Part shown: piece by piece, positions 10,207 through 22,925 of the stretch | How positions within the stretch are numbered: the first letter of the stretch is position 1 | How the letters are laid out: the number at the start of each line of letters is the position of its first letter | Assembly: GCA_963277665.1 (NCBI GenBank) | Contig: OY728165.1 | Coordinates: 1,153,912,050 to 1,153,976,049 of the forward strand | DNA length: 64,000 nt | Direction of reading: 5' to 3' | Source: Viscum album | Lineage: Eukaryota; Streptophyta; Magnoliopsida; Santalales; Viscaceae | Program-made: the position numbers and the translations under genes | The notes under the pieces: model-generated | The model's input: the letters and a program-made list of their open reading frames with translations, nothing else | What the model was told of the DNA's origin: nothing | Database searches by the model: none

Positions 10207-13102
10207 CCCCTACATGGGCTATGCTCGCACTACATTGTGTTGGATTCATTCAACAGACAACCCTGATCGAGGTGGAGTCTTGTGGAGATGGATGGTACTC
10301 GATGGTGGAACACATAGCGAGACGTACATAGAGCTGAAAATCGGACCTGAGGTGCTGAGGTAGCCATTTATACCCACCCTTCAGGTGGGATTCTTAGAGG
10401 ATGACTTAGTGGTTTCTGTTTACTTTACTACAGTTGTACTAGAATTTCAGATGAATTGTACTTACTGTTGGTCTTTTATATCCATCCCCTTTGCTTTCAG
10501 CAATTATTTTGTATTATGTATTACTTCGTACATTCTTCTCTTGCATACTCTATTGTGTTTGTTTATTTTATAAAGGCAATGTCTTCCCTTTTTATCGGGA
10601 TTTACGCCTTTAGTGCTAGTCTCCAGCCCCTGTCCTATGGAAGGTTGGCATGGGGTAGTCACGGCACGGGCCCTGAGGACGGGTCGTGACATTACAACTA
10701 AAGATTTCATAGTATTTTATTTTCATTAAAGTAATATAATATCTGGCGCTACATGCAACAACGAGGTTTACCACACCATGACTTACCAAACTGGTAGTTT
10801 CGAAGCGGTTATGAATAGTATTAAAAAAATTAATTTTATATACTCCATATAATTACAAAATCCATATTTTGTATTTCATTGACATGATATAAGAAAATAT
10901 TCATTTTTTAGATAAAATTTATATTTATATAAAAATACAATTTTCCACAATCTAATGTAAACCCCTTTTTAAAAACAATATTTTAAACATTTATATATTC
11001 AAATTAATGAAATTAAATCCTTCTGTAAAATCGGGACATAAAAAATTTATTTTGAATTAATTTTTTGTACTTTTATGATAACTGTCATATTTTGATAAAT
11101 ACAGAAAAATAAAAAATTTTAATTGAAAACAAATTTTTTAATCGAAAAAAATTTATAGTGTACACATAGGATTTTTAATGGTCTGGAGGATTAAATTTTT
11201 ATTATTTAATACAATGTAGGAAAATATAAGTAATTTAACATTTCAATTTGACATAATCAGAAGTCAAACTTTTGATAGTTTTTACTTTTTAAAAACCCAC
11301 TATTCAGTTTCAACAATGGGAAATAACTTTAAAATAATTAATGGATATCTTCTGTTTTTAATTTGGTAAAATATAATTCATTTTTCAATTCAGAATATAA
11401 AAATTAGATAAGTGTAAATTTTTTGTATTTTTTTGAAAATATATAATTTTTGACGAATCGTGGAAACAGTAGTTACAGTCTAAAATCAACTTTTTATTTA
11501 AATAATTATTTATTTTATTTAAATTTATTTTATAATAAAATAGATATATAATACCTAAATATGGTCAATATAATTCATTGGAGACATTTTTTAAGGAAAA
11601 TAGAAGTATAAAATTATGTTGAACTTTTTAACGTCTTTTACCCACCTTCTAAAATCTTTTTCATACTTGCATAAAACAAAATTTTACCACTTCTATGAGT
11701 TGAATTTCAAAAATCAGAGTGACACAGTTGAAATCATTATGTAAAATTTTCTTTAATATTTTGAAAAAATTTTTTGGTGAATTTTAAATTTTTACTTTTA
11801 TTTACCATTGTTAAAGTAAAAACAGTAATTAATGGTAAAAATGAGATTATACATACCCTAAGAAATTTTCTAAATCAATATTTTATGTGTTATTAGACCA
11901 AATGCTATCAATGGAATATAATATGATCCTCTTTGGTCCAGTTGAATTATATTAGAAAATTTATTATCATTTTATATAATGATGAGTTAAAAGAGTTAAA
12001 TTCAATGTTTAATTACTAAAATTTTTTTAATATAGGGTTATACATAAGATAAATTCTACTGTACATATACATTGGAAATCTTCAACGTGTTACAACATAA
12101 TGGGATTTTATTTATAATTTTTATAAATTAAATAATTATAATTATTTATGACCTAATAACAATGAAGTAATTATATTACTAAAGAAATATTAAAATGATT
12201 AATATTATAAATATCCAAATAAATGTAATTTGAGACTTTTGATTAATTCCAATAACATTATAGGATAATATGACATGTTAGGTATGATTAAATAAATTTT
12301 ATTTCAATGTAATTATGCTGTAATGTTTTTTCCAAAAAAACCAAATACTAAATAATGCCAAATTTGACATAAAAGTGTTATCAAAACAATAACTATAATG
12401 TTGGTTGACATAATATTCCAAAAAACAAAAGGTTCTACCAAAGGTCTTAAATAATAATATATATGTTATTAATTAGCATCCTGGGGTTCTATTAATATTT
12501 AAGAGTAGGTTTATTTACCATATATTGTAAGAATAAAAGAAGACACTGTAAAAGTTAAACTATTAAACTAAGAGTCAAATCAAATGAATATGGTTAAAAT
12601 TGTATCCTAATATTCTCTAAAAACTATTGTTTGAGGGGTTTTTGACCCATCCCCACCTTATCATGGAAATATATAATTTTGGAACAATTAGAAACCGAAA
12701 ATTATTTTATTATAAAATAATATTTCATGGTTTTCATGAATTTACCCTCAACTCTCTAATAAAAGGGCACATCACCTTATCCTAATTTAACACCCCTAAA
12801 TAAATTTGGCTCTGCCAACCACTACCCATATATCCTTACAAAATCCCTAAAATCCAAATTTATTAATTACATTTATCAGAATAGAAACCTATGGAGACAT
12901 TTTGATCAACTAAAAAGGAAGCACACGAGGAAGAGGAAATAATTTCAATACCCTCTTTCAAGTTATTTTTTTTACTACAGTTCCTATTTCATTTTTCATC
13001 ATACCAAAATAATAACAATAGTACCTTATATATAATTTTATTTTAATATATTTATTTCCAACAATATTCATTATTATATCCATTATATACATGACAAAGT
13101 CA

Positions 13103-13328
13103 ATGTACGTGCATGTGTACAGCTTACCGTCTCCAAGTCGTGGTGTAATTTTTTTTTCAAACACTAAATTATTTGGATGGTTATAATAATGAGTATAAAT
13201 GATGTAAATAATAATTATAAAATTATTTTAATTTTTTATATATGATATACCATCCAATTACATTTGATTTTACCATCAATATAATGATATTGTCCCTCGT
13301 GCGCACGTACAGATTACTATCTCCATGA
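13103..13328 (+). repeat. Paired GC-rich motif, element B 5' LTR
   Basis: Two copies of a motif of about 33 bp (13103-13137 and 13295-13328) share a CGTGCRYACGTAC-like core followed by TACYRTCTCCA. They stand out in AT-rich sequence and recur in B's 3' LTR and in both LTRs of element C. Confidence 0.65.
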
Positions 13329-15451
13329 ACACGATGCGATTCATTCCCAATAATAATCATTCAAGAATAGTTTTCATTTTATGATTAAAATTAACATTTA
13401 TGAACATAATATAATAATTTATATGAATCAAATACAACATATCCATAACAAACATGGCTTATGTAACAAATCTTATAATGTAAAATGAATCAGTTAACAC
13501 CTGAAACGATGATACAACTAAAATATAATTAACAATGGAATATTAAAACATCATATATGATATCATATTTAAGTATTTGGTTATTTTATAATATTATAAC
13601 AATTATTTCACCATTATACAGGAGATTAACCTAACCTATACTATAGAAAAGTACATGTTAAGGGGTTTCTTATCTGACTTTTAATTCCATGAGATTTCCA
13701 CTATTCACCACATATTTATAGCACGATGTGTATTGTGTTCTGAAAATATATATATATATATTATCATTATTAGATTTATATTAATGGTGTTCTAGGAAAC
13801 ATTTTATTGTTAGTAAATTTTGGTCATTCGACATGATTTATTACAACATGGTATGGGGTTTTCATCTCACTTCTTATTTTGGGGAGATTCTTTCTATATT
13901 GCCACTATATCATTTTTTGCAGTGTATGTACTGAACATAATTGTATTCCTTATGTAATCTAAATTAATTTATTGGTATTTACATCTAAATTGTATTATTA
14001 TAATTTCACTGCATGAATGTTTTATAAGACACCAAATCGGTTAGGGAATTTCTAATTTTGATTTCCACTCATTGGGTTTTATGCAAACCTCGTTGATTAT
14101 TTTTCACCATGATTATATGTGAAATAATTATTTATTTACATAAGTATTAATTTACACTCCCCTTTTTTTGTATATTCTTTTGATACACATAATAACACCA
14201 TTAATAAATTCTAAATTCATTGATATGAACATGATAAGAGAAATCTTAACTCAGTTTCCCTTCATTGATTTAAACATCCAAGTCATTGGTTTTGTTGTTA
14301 CAATAATATATGTGAATGTCATATAATGATTTTACACTAAATATCAAATAATATTTAGTGTATTTATATTTTTTACACATAATTATTTCATTGATTTATC
14401 CTTAACCTATGGAAAGAGTCTTTATTAGGGATTCTATGTCAACTTACATTAGATTGAGACTTCTTTGTTGTTATGTGCCAATTCATTATTATTTGGTGTA
14501 TATAATATAATTTGACAAAATATATAATTAATACCTATATTATAATGATAATATTATGTTTTTATTCCATTAATTATTTTTATTCAAGCGTCTCTCGTTT
14601 TTTTAGGAACTCCAACTAAAACATCTTTTTAAATTTTTTTAAAATTTATTCTTCAAAATAGTTTTCATTAAAGTCCATGTTTTAAAAATGGTTTTAAAGA
14701 TTTATTTATGTGGATATTAAATAATAAAAATTAAATTTTCTATAAATAGTTTCAATGTGTTATGGTACCCTTTGATTCAAAATTTGATTTGAAACAGCTT
14801 CTTGGTAAATAATGATACTTTTAAATGTTTTCAAGAAAAGTGGTATATTTCTCCAAAATAATTTGGATGATTAATTTTGTCTATGTAAATACCCATCATT
14901 ATTCTCAACAAATGTTAATTTATTATAATAAAATTTTCCATATTTTACTGAATGAGTTATGTTAGACTTTGGATGTCCAATTTTTTTACCATTTAGGGTT
15001 TATGGTTAATGTATTGATGTTTCATATGTGAGTTTAATATGAATGTTTATGTTATGTTTCAACATATTCTTATGAGGAATGCATTGGACATAGTATGTAA
15101 TGGTTCGAGCCCACTATAACTCTTCAATGCATCAGTAGGTCTTCTGAGACAAACTGGTGTCTTGCCACAAGGCCTTGACAAAATCTTATTTGTAGTCATG
15201 GAACAAGGCCTTTACTATGTGGTTAATATGTTTGAAATAATTAATTCCATCATTATGAAAATGTCTATTGATATTGCATGTGATTATTCAAATAGTATAA
15301 TATCCATGTGAATATGTAAATGTAATTATTAGATTTATCTTTTCCATATTATGTTGAAGTTTAGATTTAAAATGATTGTGTTCTAGTATAATACATTCCC
15401 TTAAATATTTGTCCTTATTTATGATAGTTTTTGCTATATTGTAATCCTTAC

Positions 15452-15467
15452 TGAGCATTTGTGCTCA
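15452..15467 (+). other. Short perfect hairpin, element B 5' LTR
   Basis: TGAGCA, loop TTTG, TGCTCA, followed by CCC. It has the same place and flanks (ACTGAG...CTCACCC) as the element A hairpin but different paired bases. A T-rich tract ending in CAAG follows (about 15478-15495), resembling the splice-acceptor-like site in element C. Confidence 0.65.
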
Positions 15468-15733
15468 CCCATTTTATATGTTTTATTTTTTCAAGGATTC
15501 AAAGAAGTATATTATGATTAACATGTATGAATAAGATAAAGGGATATAAGAGTGTTCAAAGGGGACACAATGTTGTTCTTTTTATTTCATGATCTAATGT
15601 AAAACCTGTGTATATAGCTTGTACATCCATGACTACTAAACTAATCCTTCAAATGGGAGATGATTCCTTGTATCATGCCAATGTTATGTAATAATTCACC
15701 GATTTTGGGTAACTGGGATCGGGGTGTTATAGT

Positions 15734-15745
15734 TTGTATCAGAGA
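15734..15745 (+). other. Primer binding site, element B
   Basis: TTGTATCAGAG starts two bases after the LTR end. It differs at one position from TGGTATCAGAG, the usual initiator Met-tRNA primer site. Confidence 0.75.
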
Positions 15746-18283
15746 ATGGTTAGTAGAAACGTTGGATCCTAGATTTAGAAAAAAAATTGAATAGGAAACA
15801 CCGCCCTAAGATTGACATTGACGATTATATAGAAGAACATCCAAAATTTTTGGTAATTTAAATATTATGTGGTTCTTCAAAACAATACATCCCTCTCTAG
15901 ATATGAGAAGGTAGAAGCTGTTATGGCTTAAATGTACATAGGAGTGAAAACTACGACAAAGAGTTTCAAGCGTGACCTGAGTTATCCTGGTACACGACAA
16001 TGGGAGCTGTTGCACTCTTGGTTAAGACACACCTGGTAGATATTCTTAGGATAATTATTATTTTAATTTCAATCTGATTTTATGGATTTTATTAAAAGGT
16101 GAGAATAAATAAACACAGTTAATCCTATGTTTTTTTAGATTGAAAATAATGTGTTATGATATTCTCTAAATGATTTAATGAATAGCATAATGATTTCTGG
16201 TGTTAGACAATGTATGGATTCCATGGAAGTCATAGTATCATTAATCATGATGTACAAGTTGGGAATGATGGTGTAAATGTGCAACAAACTAGATTTTTGA
16301 TTGGTGTAAATGATATCATGTTAATGGAGAATTCGTTTTAAAAAAATATGATCAAGAAAATACATATTAACCAAATCCGGAACTCAAAATATAAGAGAAT
16401 GGTGGTGAAATATAAGAGCTCCTGTAGTGGTGACCATGGAGAAATGAAAGCTCAAATTCCATCATTCAGGAAATGTGGAAGGAGAAGCCTATGAAAGTGT
16501 CTGAATGGAAGAATGAAATGATTTATGTTTGGTAAACAATGACACAAAGTAAATAATTTCTAAGGAAAAATGAAGAGTTTTGTGGATGAAAATTAATATG
16601 ATCCCAAGAATCCATTTACATTAATTTTCCATATATGTAGGGGACCTGTGCATTACCTGAGTGAATTCCCTATTCTTTAGGATAACCACTTGGTCAAAAA
16701 ATAACATATGTGGAAATAAATTGATGGATACATGTTAAAACGTATTAGTTCTCTTTATTGAAGGGATTTATGTGGAATACTTTTCTCTTATACATGTAAC
16801 TGTAAAGTTTGTTATGTGAAAATTTTATTTTAAGAAGAAATATATTTTCTATTATATTAATACATAACTCTTTTGGTTTATTTGATCCTTGAATTTGAGA
16901 TAATTACATGTTATTAAATTTTGGGATGAAAATGCAACATATGAGATAAAATTTGGGTCAAATTATGTAATGGTTATTTTGAAGAATTTTTCTCACATTG
17001 GGAATGTTATAAAATATAGTTTTTGAAAAAGGACAACACATAGACTATGTGACAACCTGTCATGTCAGACAAAGATGTGGGAATTGATCCCACAACCAGA
17101 GTGTGATTGGGATATGTCACCTACCATTGGACTACGTGAATTCCTTGGTTATTGTGACTAATTGTTTTTAGTTAAATGATTTTATTGATCAATAATAAGT
17201 TTATTTGAGATCTTATGTATTATCAAATGGATATCCATAGTATTGGAATATTATTTGGTGATTATGTGATAAATATAATTAAGGAAGACTTCTGCGCTGT
17301 TGGGAACACTATATCCGCAAGAGAAAAAGAATAATTTGAGATTTAATTTGAGGATTAACTTGTGGTTTTTATCTATGCTTTTTTGTGGATTTATAATGAT
17401 TTGGGTTATTTAAAGAAATGATTAACATATCATAGAGAATAAGTTATTAGGTTAATTATTTTTATGTATGTGACCTTAAGAGTAGCCGATGTCATTTGGA
17501 TATACAATTTAACGTGGAAGACTATGTAATAAAATTATTATATGTTTTGGGTTTCTATTTTAGTTTTCATTATATTGAAGTATTTTAATGAATATTTTTT
17601 TGAATCGTATTTATTGATCATTGGGTATTATTGCATTAATATTATAAATTATGATTAGTATTTCTTTCAAATAATGATTATCATTTTTGGGGATCATCTT
17701 ATTATGTACTAACCATTTTGGGTTTGGTGAATCTCTAAAGACAAAGTAAATATATATATTATCCTTTTTGGTTCATGTTATTCTTCAGAATTTTATTCTA
17801 GCGCTTCATGTGTGACCATGTAATCTTGAAAACACTTTGTTTAAAAAAAATGAGTTAGTGGTAGAAATTTTTTAAAGGAATAAGATCTTCTTAAAAAGTA
17901 ATAATAACTTTTTATGTTCATATTCAATGTCATAAATTAATTTCTGAAATTTATAAAATGGAACTTAAAACAATAAAAAATGATTTTCGTTTACATTTCC
18001 TACTTGGAATATAATGACCATTTATCCTATCATATTTTTGTGGATTTATTGTTGTTACGTTTCTCCTAATCATGTTTTATATCTCTCTACATCAGAACAT
18101 GACACTTATTTAATCGTCCAAATCGATGTTTTCTAACATGGAAACTTAGTATATTTTATCTCAAGTAACCTATTTATTTCTCATTCATTATTTTAAAAGG
18201 AACGTTTTATTGACTCTTTTTCAAATGTAAAACTTTCAATGAAGTTCCCAAGACCAATTTTAAAATTGATAGGATGCAATTTC
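15746..18283 (+). other. Element B core, no recognisable gag-pol
   Basis: No frame on either strand gives a capsid, zinc-knuckle, protease, reverse transcriptase or integrase motif I can recognise, and stops are frequent. The only distinct feature is a tRNA-like segment on the minus strand at about 17077-17134. Confidence 0.55.
17077..17134 (-). repeat. tRNA-like segment with Pol III boxes (tRNA relic or SINE head)
   Basis: On the minus strand TAGTCCAATGG (17124-17134) resembles the internal A box, and GGATCAATTCC (17080-17090) fits the B box consensus. The B box sits in a perfect T-arm-like hairpin: 5 bp stem GTGGG/CCCAC with a 7-base loop (17077-17093). Box spacing of about 35 bp suits a tRNA. 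The outer acceptor stem does not pair, so a functional tRNA is unlikely. A tRNA-derived SINE head or a tRNA pseudogene is the better reading. No poly-A tail or target duplication was identified. Confidence 0.4.
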
Positions 18284-18297
18284 AAAAAGGAGGGAAT
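18284..18297 (+). other. Polypurine tract, element B
   Basis: AAAAAGGAGGGAAT directly before the second LTR. Confidence 0.65.
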
Positions 18298-18299
18298 AA

Positions 18300-21200
18300 T
18301 AGAACACCCCATGATTTAATAGTAAGTTATTTTTTTACTACAATTCCATATCTTTTTCTACACACAACAATGAGTTTGAGTGCACCTTGATTTACAAAAC
18401 TAGTCATTAAAAAGTGGTTATTAATAGTATTAACTAAAATTTTAATTTTATATACTCCATATACTTTTAGAATCCATATTATGTTTTTCTGAGACATAAT
18501 AAAATAACAAATTCATTTTTTCTGAAGAAAGATGTATTTAAAAAAATGCAATTTTAACACGTTCTAATAACAAACACATTTTAAATGAAATATTTGATAC
18601 TTTTATATATTCAATTTAATGAAATAAAATTTTTATTTAGAACTGGTACATAAAAATATATTTCCAATAAATGTTTGGTACTTTTCTGATAACTTTCATA
18701 TTATGATGAATAATGAAAAATACTAAATTTTAATTTAATATAGCATTTTTAATTGAAATTATTTACAGGGATTAATTATGAATTTTAATGGTTTTAATGT
18801 ATTCTTAGATTATATTTTTATCATTTAATACAATTTAGGAAAATATAAATAATTTCACATTAGAATTTGACGTAAACACAATTCAATCTTTTGATAGTTT
18901 GTACTTTATAAAAACAATCTTTTCTTTTTCGAGAACAAGAATTAAATTTAAATTCATTAGCGAAACATTGATGTTTTGAACTTGGTAATATATAATTCAT
19001 TTTTAAATTTTAAATATAAAAAATATATTCGGGTGAATTTTTATAATTTTTCTGAAAACATTCAATTTTTGATTAATAGTTAATACATTACATTATAGTT
19101 TAAAACCAACTATTATTTTTATAATTAGTTATTTTATTTAAATATATTTTAATTAAGAATAGATATAAAATACATATATATGTTATATTTAATTCATTGG
19201 AGTAATTTTAAAATAAAATTTGTTGAATAAAAGTATGTGTAACTTTTTACCATCTTTTACTCACCTTCTAGGAGGTTTTTCAAATTTTCATAAAACATAA
19301 TTTTATCATTTATGTCAGTTGAAATTAAAAAGTTATATGAACATGGAAGACCTCATTATGTAAAATTTGGTTCATTAAGTTGAAATTAATTATTATTTTT
19401 GATTAATAGTAAAATTGGACTTTTATTTACCATGGTAAAATGTAAATAGGGTAATTAAGGGTAAAAATGATATTATAATCACCCTATCACATGACCTAAT
19501 TATATTGAATAAGTATAATTAGACCAAAAACATCATTTGAATAATGTATGATCCTATTTGGTTCACTTGAATTAGATTAGGAAAATTATTATTATTATAT
19601 TTAATGTAAATTTAAAACAGTTAAATTCAATGTTTAATAACTACACCATTTCTAATATAGGGTTATCCATAAGATAAATTAGACTAAAAATATTTATTAT
19701 AAATATAATAATATTTCATATATAACGGTATTTTATTTATATATTTTATACATTAAATATTTAAATTTATTCATGACACAATAAGGATTTATTAATTACC
19801 TTATTAATGAATGATTAAAATAATTGATATTATAAATATAAAAATAAATTTAATTTGAGAAATTTGATGAATTCCACTAATTTTTTCAGTTAATAGTACA
19901 TGATCAGGTTTATTAAATAATTTATTTTTTGAAGTAATCTTTATTTTATGATTTCCACCAAAACCAAATAGTAAATAATGTCAAAATTGACACAGATTAG
20001 TTTTTAAAACAAAAACAATAATATTTGTTGATAAAATATTTATAAAAATATAATTTTTTTCCAAATAGCTTAAATAATATTATATATGTCATAAATGACC
20101 CACTTTAGGTTCTCTTGAAAGTTAATACTATGTTTAACATCCATGTATTTTAAGAATACAAGAACACAAGGTAAAAGTTAAACTATATAACAAAGAACTA
20201 AATCTAAATGATAAGGTTAAAATGTTAACATAAACATCACGAAAACCTTTATATTGAGATTTTTTCAATCCATTACCACCAAATCATATAAATAGATCAT
20301 TTGGAGAAATTAGAAACTGATAATTATTTTATAATAAAATAATATTTTAAGGTTTTCATAAAGTGGCCCTCACCTCTCTTATAAATGGGTAAATCCTCTT
20401 TTCTAAATTTCACAACTTCAATGCCATTTTTCCCGGTCATTACCTACCCAAATCTCCTCCCAACATCCCTAAAATCAACCTAGAGTATTTATATTGATCA
20501 TAAATACAACCTAATGATACCTTTTGATCAATTCAAAAAGAAACACCCAGGCAAGAGTAAATAATTTCACCACCATCTGCAAGTAATTTATTTCATCCAC
20601 TTCCTCATTATTTTTTTGTTTCCATAAAAATATAATAACTACAATACCTTTTACATAATGTGACATTATTATAAATGTAGTAAACCATATTCTTTTTTGT
20701 ATCCATCCAATAAATGAAAATGTAACCATACATGTGAACGTAAGACTTACTATCTCCACATCCTGGTGTACTTTGTTATTCAAACACTTCATTGTTTGGA
20801 TGGGTATAATAATGAGTATAACTGATATAAATAACAATTATAACATGATAATTATTCTTTATATATGATATACCATCAAATTATATACTGTATCTCCATC
20901 AGTATAATTATATAGTCGCTCATACGTATGTACAAATTACCATCTCCACGAACCCGATGAGATTCATTTCACCTCGTAATCATTCAAGAATAATTTTCAT
21001 TTTATGATTAAAAATAATGTTTATTAAAATAATATAATTCAGTATATCGATCCAATAAATCATATACTAAACAGACATAGCTTATATAACCCATCATATA
21101 ATGAAAAACGAATCAGTTAACACCGAAAACAATGATACAACTAAAATATTATTAAGAGAGAAATATTAGAAGATCATATATTGTATAAAATTAATGTATT

Positions 21201-22925
21201 TGGTTCTTGAATAATTTAATAAAAATAATTGAACCATTATAAATGATTTCAACTGACCATATACTATGTAAAAGTACCATGTAATGGGTTTCTTATCTTA
21301 ATTTTAATCCAGTGATATTTCCATCATTCTCCACTTATTTATTGTGTGTGGTGTATTGCGTACTGCCATTATATATATATATATATATATATTATCATTA
21401 TTATCTTTATATTCATGGTTTTATATGATTAATTTGGTAGTTATTATCTTATCTTCATACGAATCGATTGATTACAACATGATATAGGGTTTTCTTCTCA
21501 CTTCATATTTCTGTGAGATTCATGCTATATTTCCATTATTTCCTTTTGTGTGGTGTATGTACTACACATGATTGTATTCCTTAAGTAATATAATTTAATT
21601 TATGGGTATTTACATACTACTTGTATGACACTTCTTTCCTGGGATGTAAGTTTTGTAAGTCACCAAATCAGTTACAGAATTTCTAATTTTGATTTCCACT
21701 CATTGAGTTTTATGAAAATTCATTGATTATTTTACACCATGATTATGTGTAAAATAATGATTTATTTATTTATTTTATAATTTACACTCCCTTTTTTTTG
21801 TATATTATTTTTATACACATAATAACTCCATTGAAAAATTCTCAATTAATCCATATGATCTTGATAAGTGTTATCTTAACTCAGTTTTCATTCATTTAGT
21901 TAAACATCCATGTTATTTGTGTTGTTGTTACAAGAATATGTGTGAATTTCCTATAATTTTTGTACACTAAATATAAATTCATATTTATTGTATATGTAAT
22001 TTTCACACATAATTATTTCATTTATTTATCCTTAACCAAAGGATACTGTCTTTATAAGGGATTTCATCTCAACTTAAATTTCATTGAGGCTACTTTTTTG
22101 TTATGCTCCAATGAATTTTTTGTATATATAATGTACTTTGAAATAATATATCTTGAATCCATTTATTCTCATGATATTATTATGTTTTGATTACCACAAT
22201 TATATGTATTTAAGTGTCTCTCCTTTTGGTAGTAAATACAACTAAAATATCCTTTTAATTGTAATAAAAAATACTTTTTTAAATATTTTTCATTAATGTA
22301 CATGTTTTAAAAATGATTTAAGGATTTATTTATATGGTTATTAATGCTTTAAAATTTAAATTACTTTTAAAAGATTCAAATTGGTATGGGAAACATTGAT
22401 TAAATAGTCGATTTTAAACAGGTTCTTAAAAAATATAGATACTTTTAAATGTTTTTAAGAAAAAAAGGGTATATTTCTCTCAAATAGTTTGGATTATTAT
22501 TTTCATCTATGTTAATATCCTTAATTATTCTCGAATGAGGTTAATTTATTATAATAAAATCATTCATATTGTATTTAATGAGTTATTTTTGACTCTGGTT
22601 ATGTGGTTTTTATACAATTTATTGTTTATGGTTAATGTATTGGAATCTCATATACTAGATTAATATGAATGTTTGTGTAATAATTCAACATTTTCATATG
22701 TGGAATGCATTGGATTTAGTAGGTGATGACTGGATCCCACTATAGCTCGTCGAAGCATCGGTAGTTCAAATGAGATAAACTAGTGTCTTTGCTCAAGGCC
22801 TTGACAAAATATTATTTTTAGTCTTGTCACAAGAGATAAACTAGTGTCTTGGTACAAGGCCCTGTCCAAATATTATTTTTAGTATCGGAAAAAGGCCTTG
22901 GAAATGTCATAATTATTCCTTCATT
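18300..22925 (+). repeat. Element B 3' LTR, truncated at its 3' end
   Basis: It begins TAGAACACCCC, a decayed form of the usual TGTAACACCCC start. Homology to the 5' LTR runs to about 22925 and then stops, losing the last 450 bp including the hairpin and LTR end. TATAAAT lies at 20380-20386. The paired GC-rich motif is at 20727-20760 and 20917-20950. A unit of 61 bp near the end is duplicated (22772-22832 and 22833-22893); the 5' LTR has only one full copy. Confidence 0.75.

Larger units (their letters stand above)
1664..10691 (+). mobile_element. Element A: Ty3/gypsy chromovirus-type LTR retrotransposon, decayed
   Basis: Two related direct repeats of about 3.25 kb (1664-4925 and 7457-10691) flank a 2.5 kb core. 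The core starts with a degenerate Met-tRNA primer site and ends with a purine-rich tract. In order it holds gag relics (about 5200-5840), the end of a retropepsin-like domain (about 6555-6650) and an integrase C-terminus with a chromodomain (about 6900-7430). Reverse transcriptase, RNase H and the integrase catalytic core are missing, so the element is non-autonomous and internally deleted. The bases next to the two ends do not form a target duplication (aaata before, ttaca after). Its LTRs are more GC-rich than those of B, C and F, which marks a separate family. Confidence 0.85.
7457..10691 (+). repeat. Element A 3' LTR
   Basis: Second copy of the A LTR. It starts around ggtaatttaaatacc, which aligns with the start of the 5' LTR, and ends GGGTCGTGACA at 10691. 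It keeps the TATA block (7866-7873), the GC-rich block, the five CTTGGTTGTAG units (9719-9953) and the hairpin (10189-10206). Many substitutions and small indels separate it from the 5' copy, so the insertion is old. Confidence 0.85.
10692..15731 (+). repeat. Element B 5' LTR
   Basis: It aligns by eye with 18300-22925 over most of its length (for example the TATACTCCATAT segment near 10840 and 18450, and the AATGCATTGGA segment near 15080 and 22706). It ends GGGTGTTATA directly before a primer site. The terminal TG is not visible at the start. The last 450 bp have no counterpart in the truncated 3' copy. TAATAAAAGGG near 12758 is the decayed TATA region. Confidence 0.8.
10692..22925 (+). mobile_element. 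Element B: LTR retrotransposon with 5 kb LTRs and no recognisable coding core
   Basis: Two homologous regions (10692-15731 and 18300 to about 22925) flank a 2.57 kb core. A Met-tRNA primer site follows the first copy and a purine tract (AAAAAGGAGGG) precedes the second. The LTRs resemble those of element C around the TATA region and the GC-rich paired motif, so B and C belong to related families. The core has no readable gag or pol, either from decay or because the element is a large non-coding derivative. B begins immediately after A, with no spacer. Confidence 0.8.

Noticed and set aside
20511..20837. 108 aa minus-strand open frame in B's 3' LTR
   Set aside because: The 5' LTR keeps only a shorter frame (12958-13164), the composition is AT-driven and no domain is visible.
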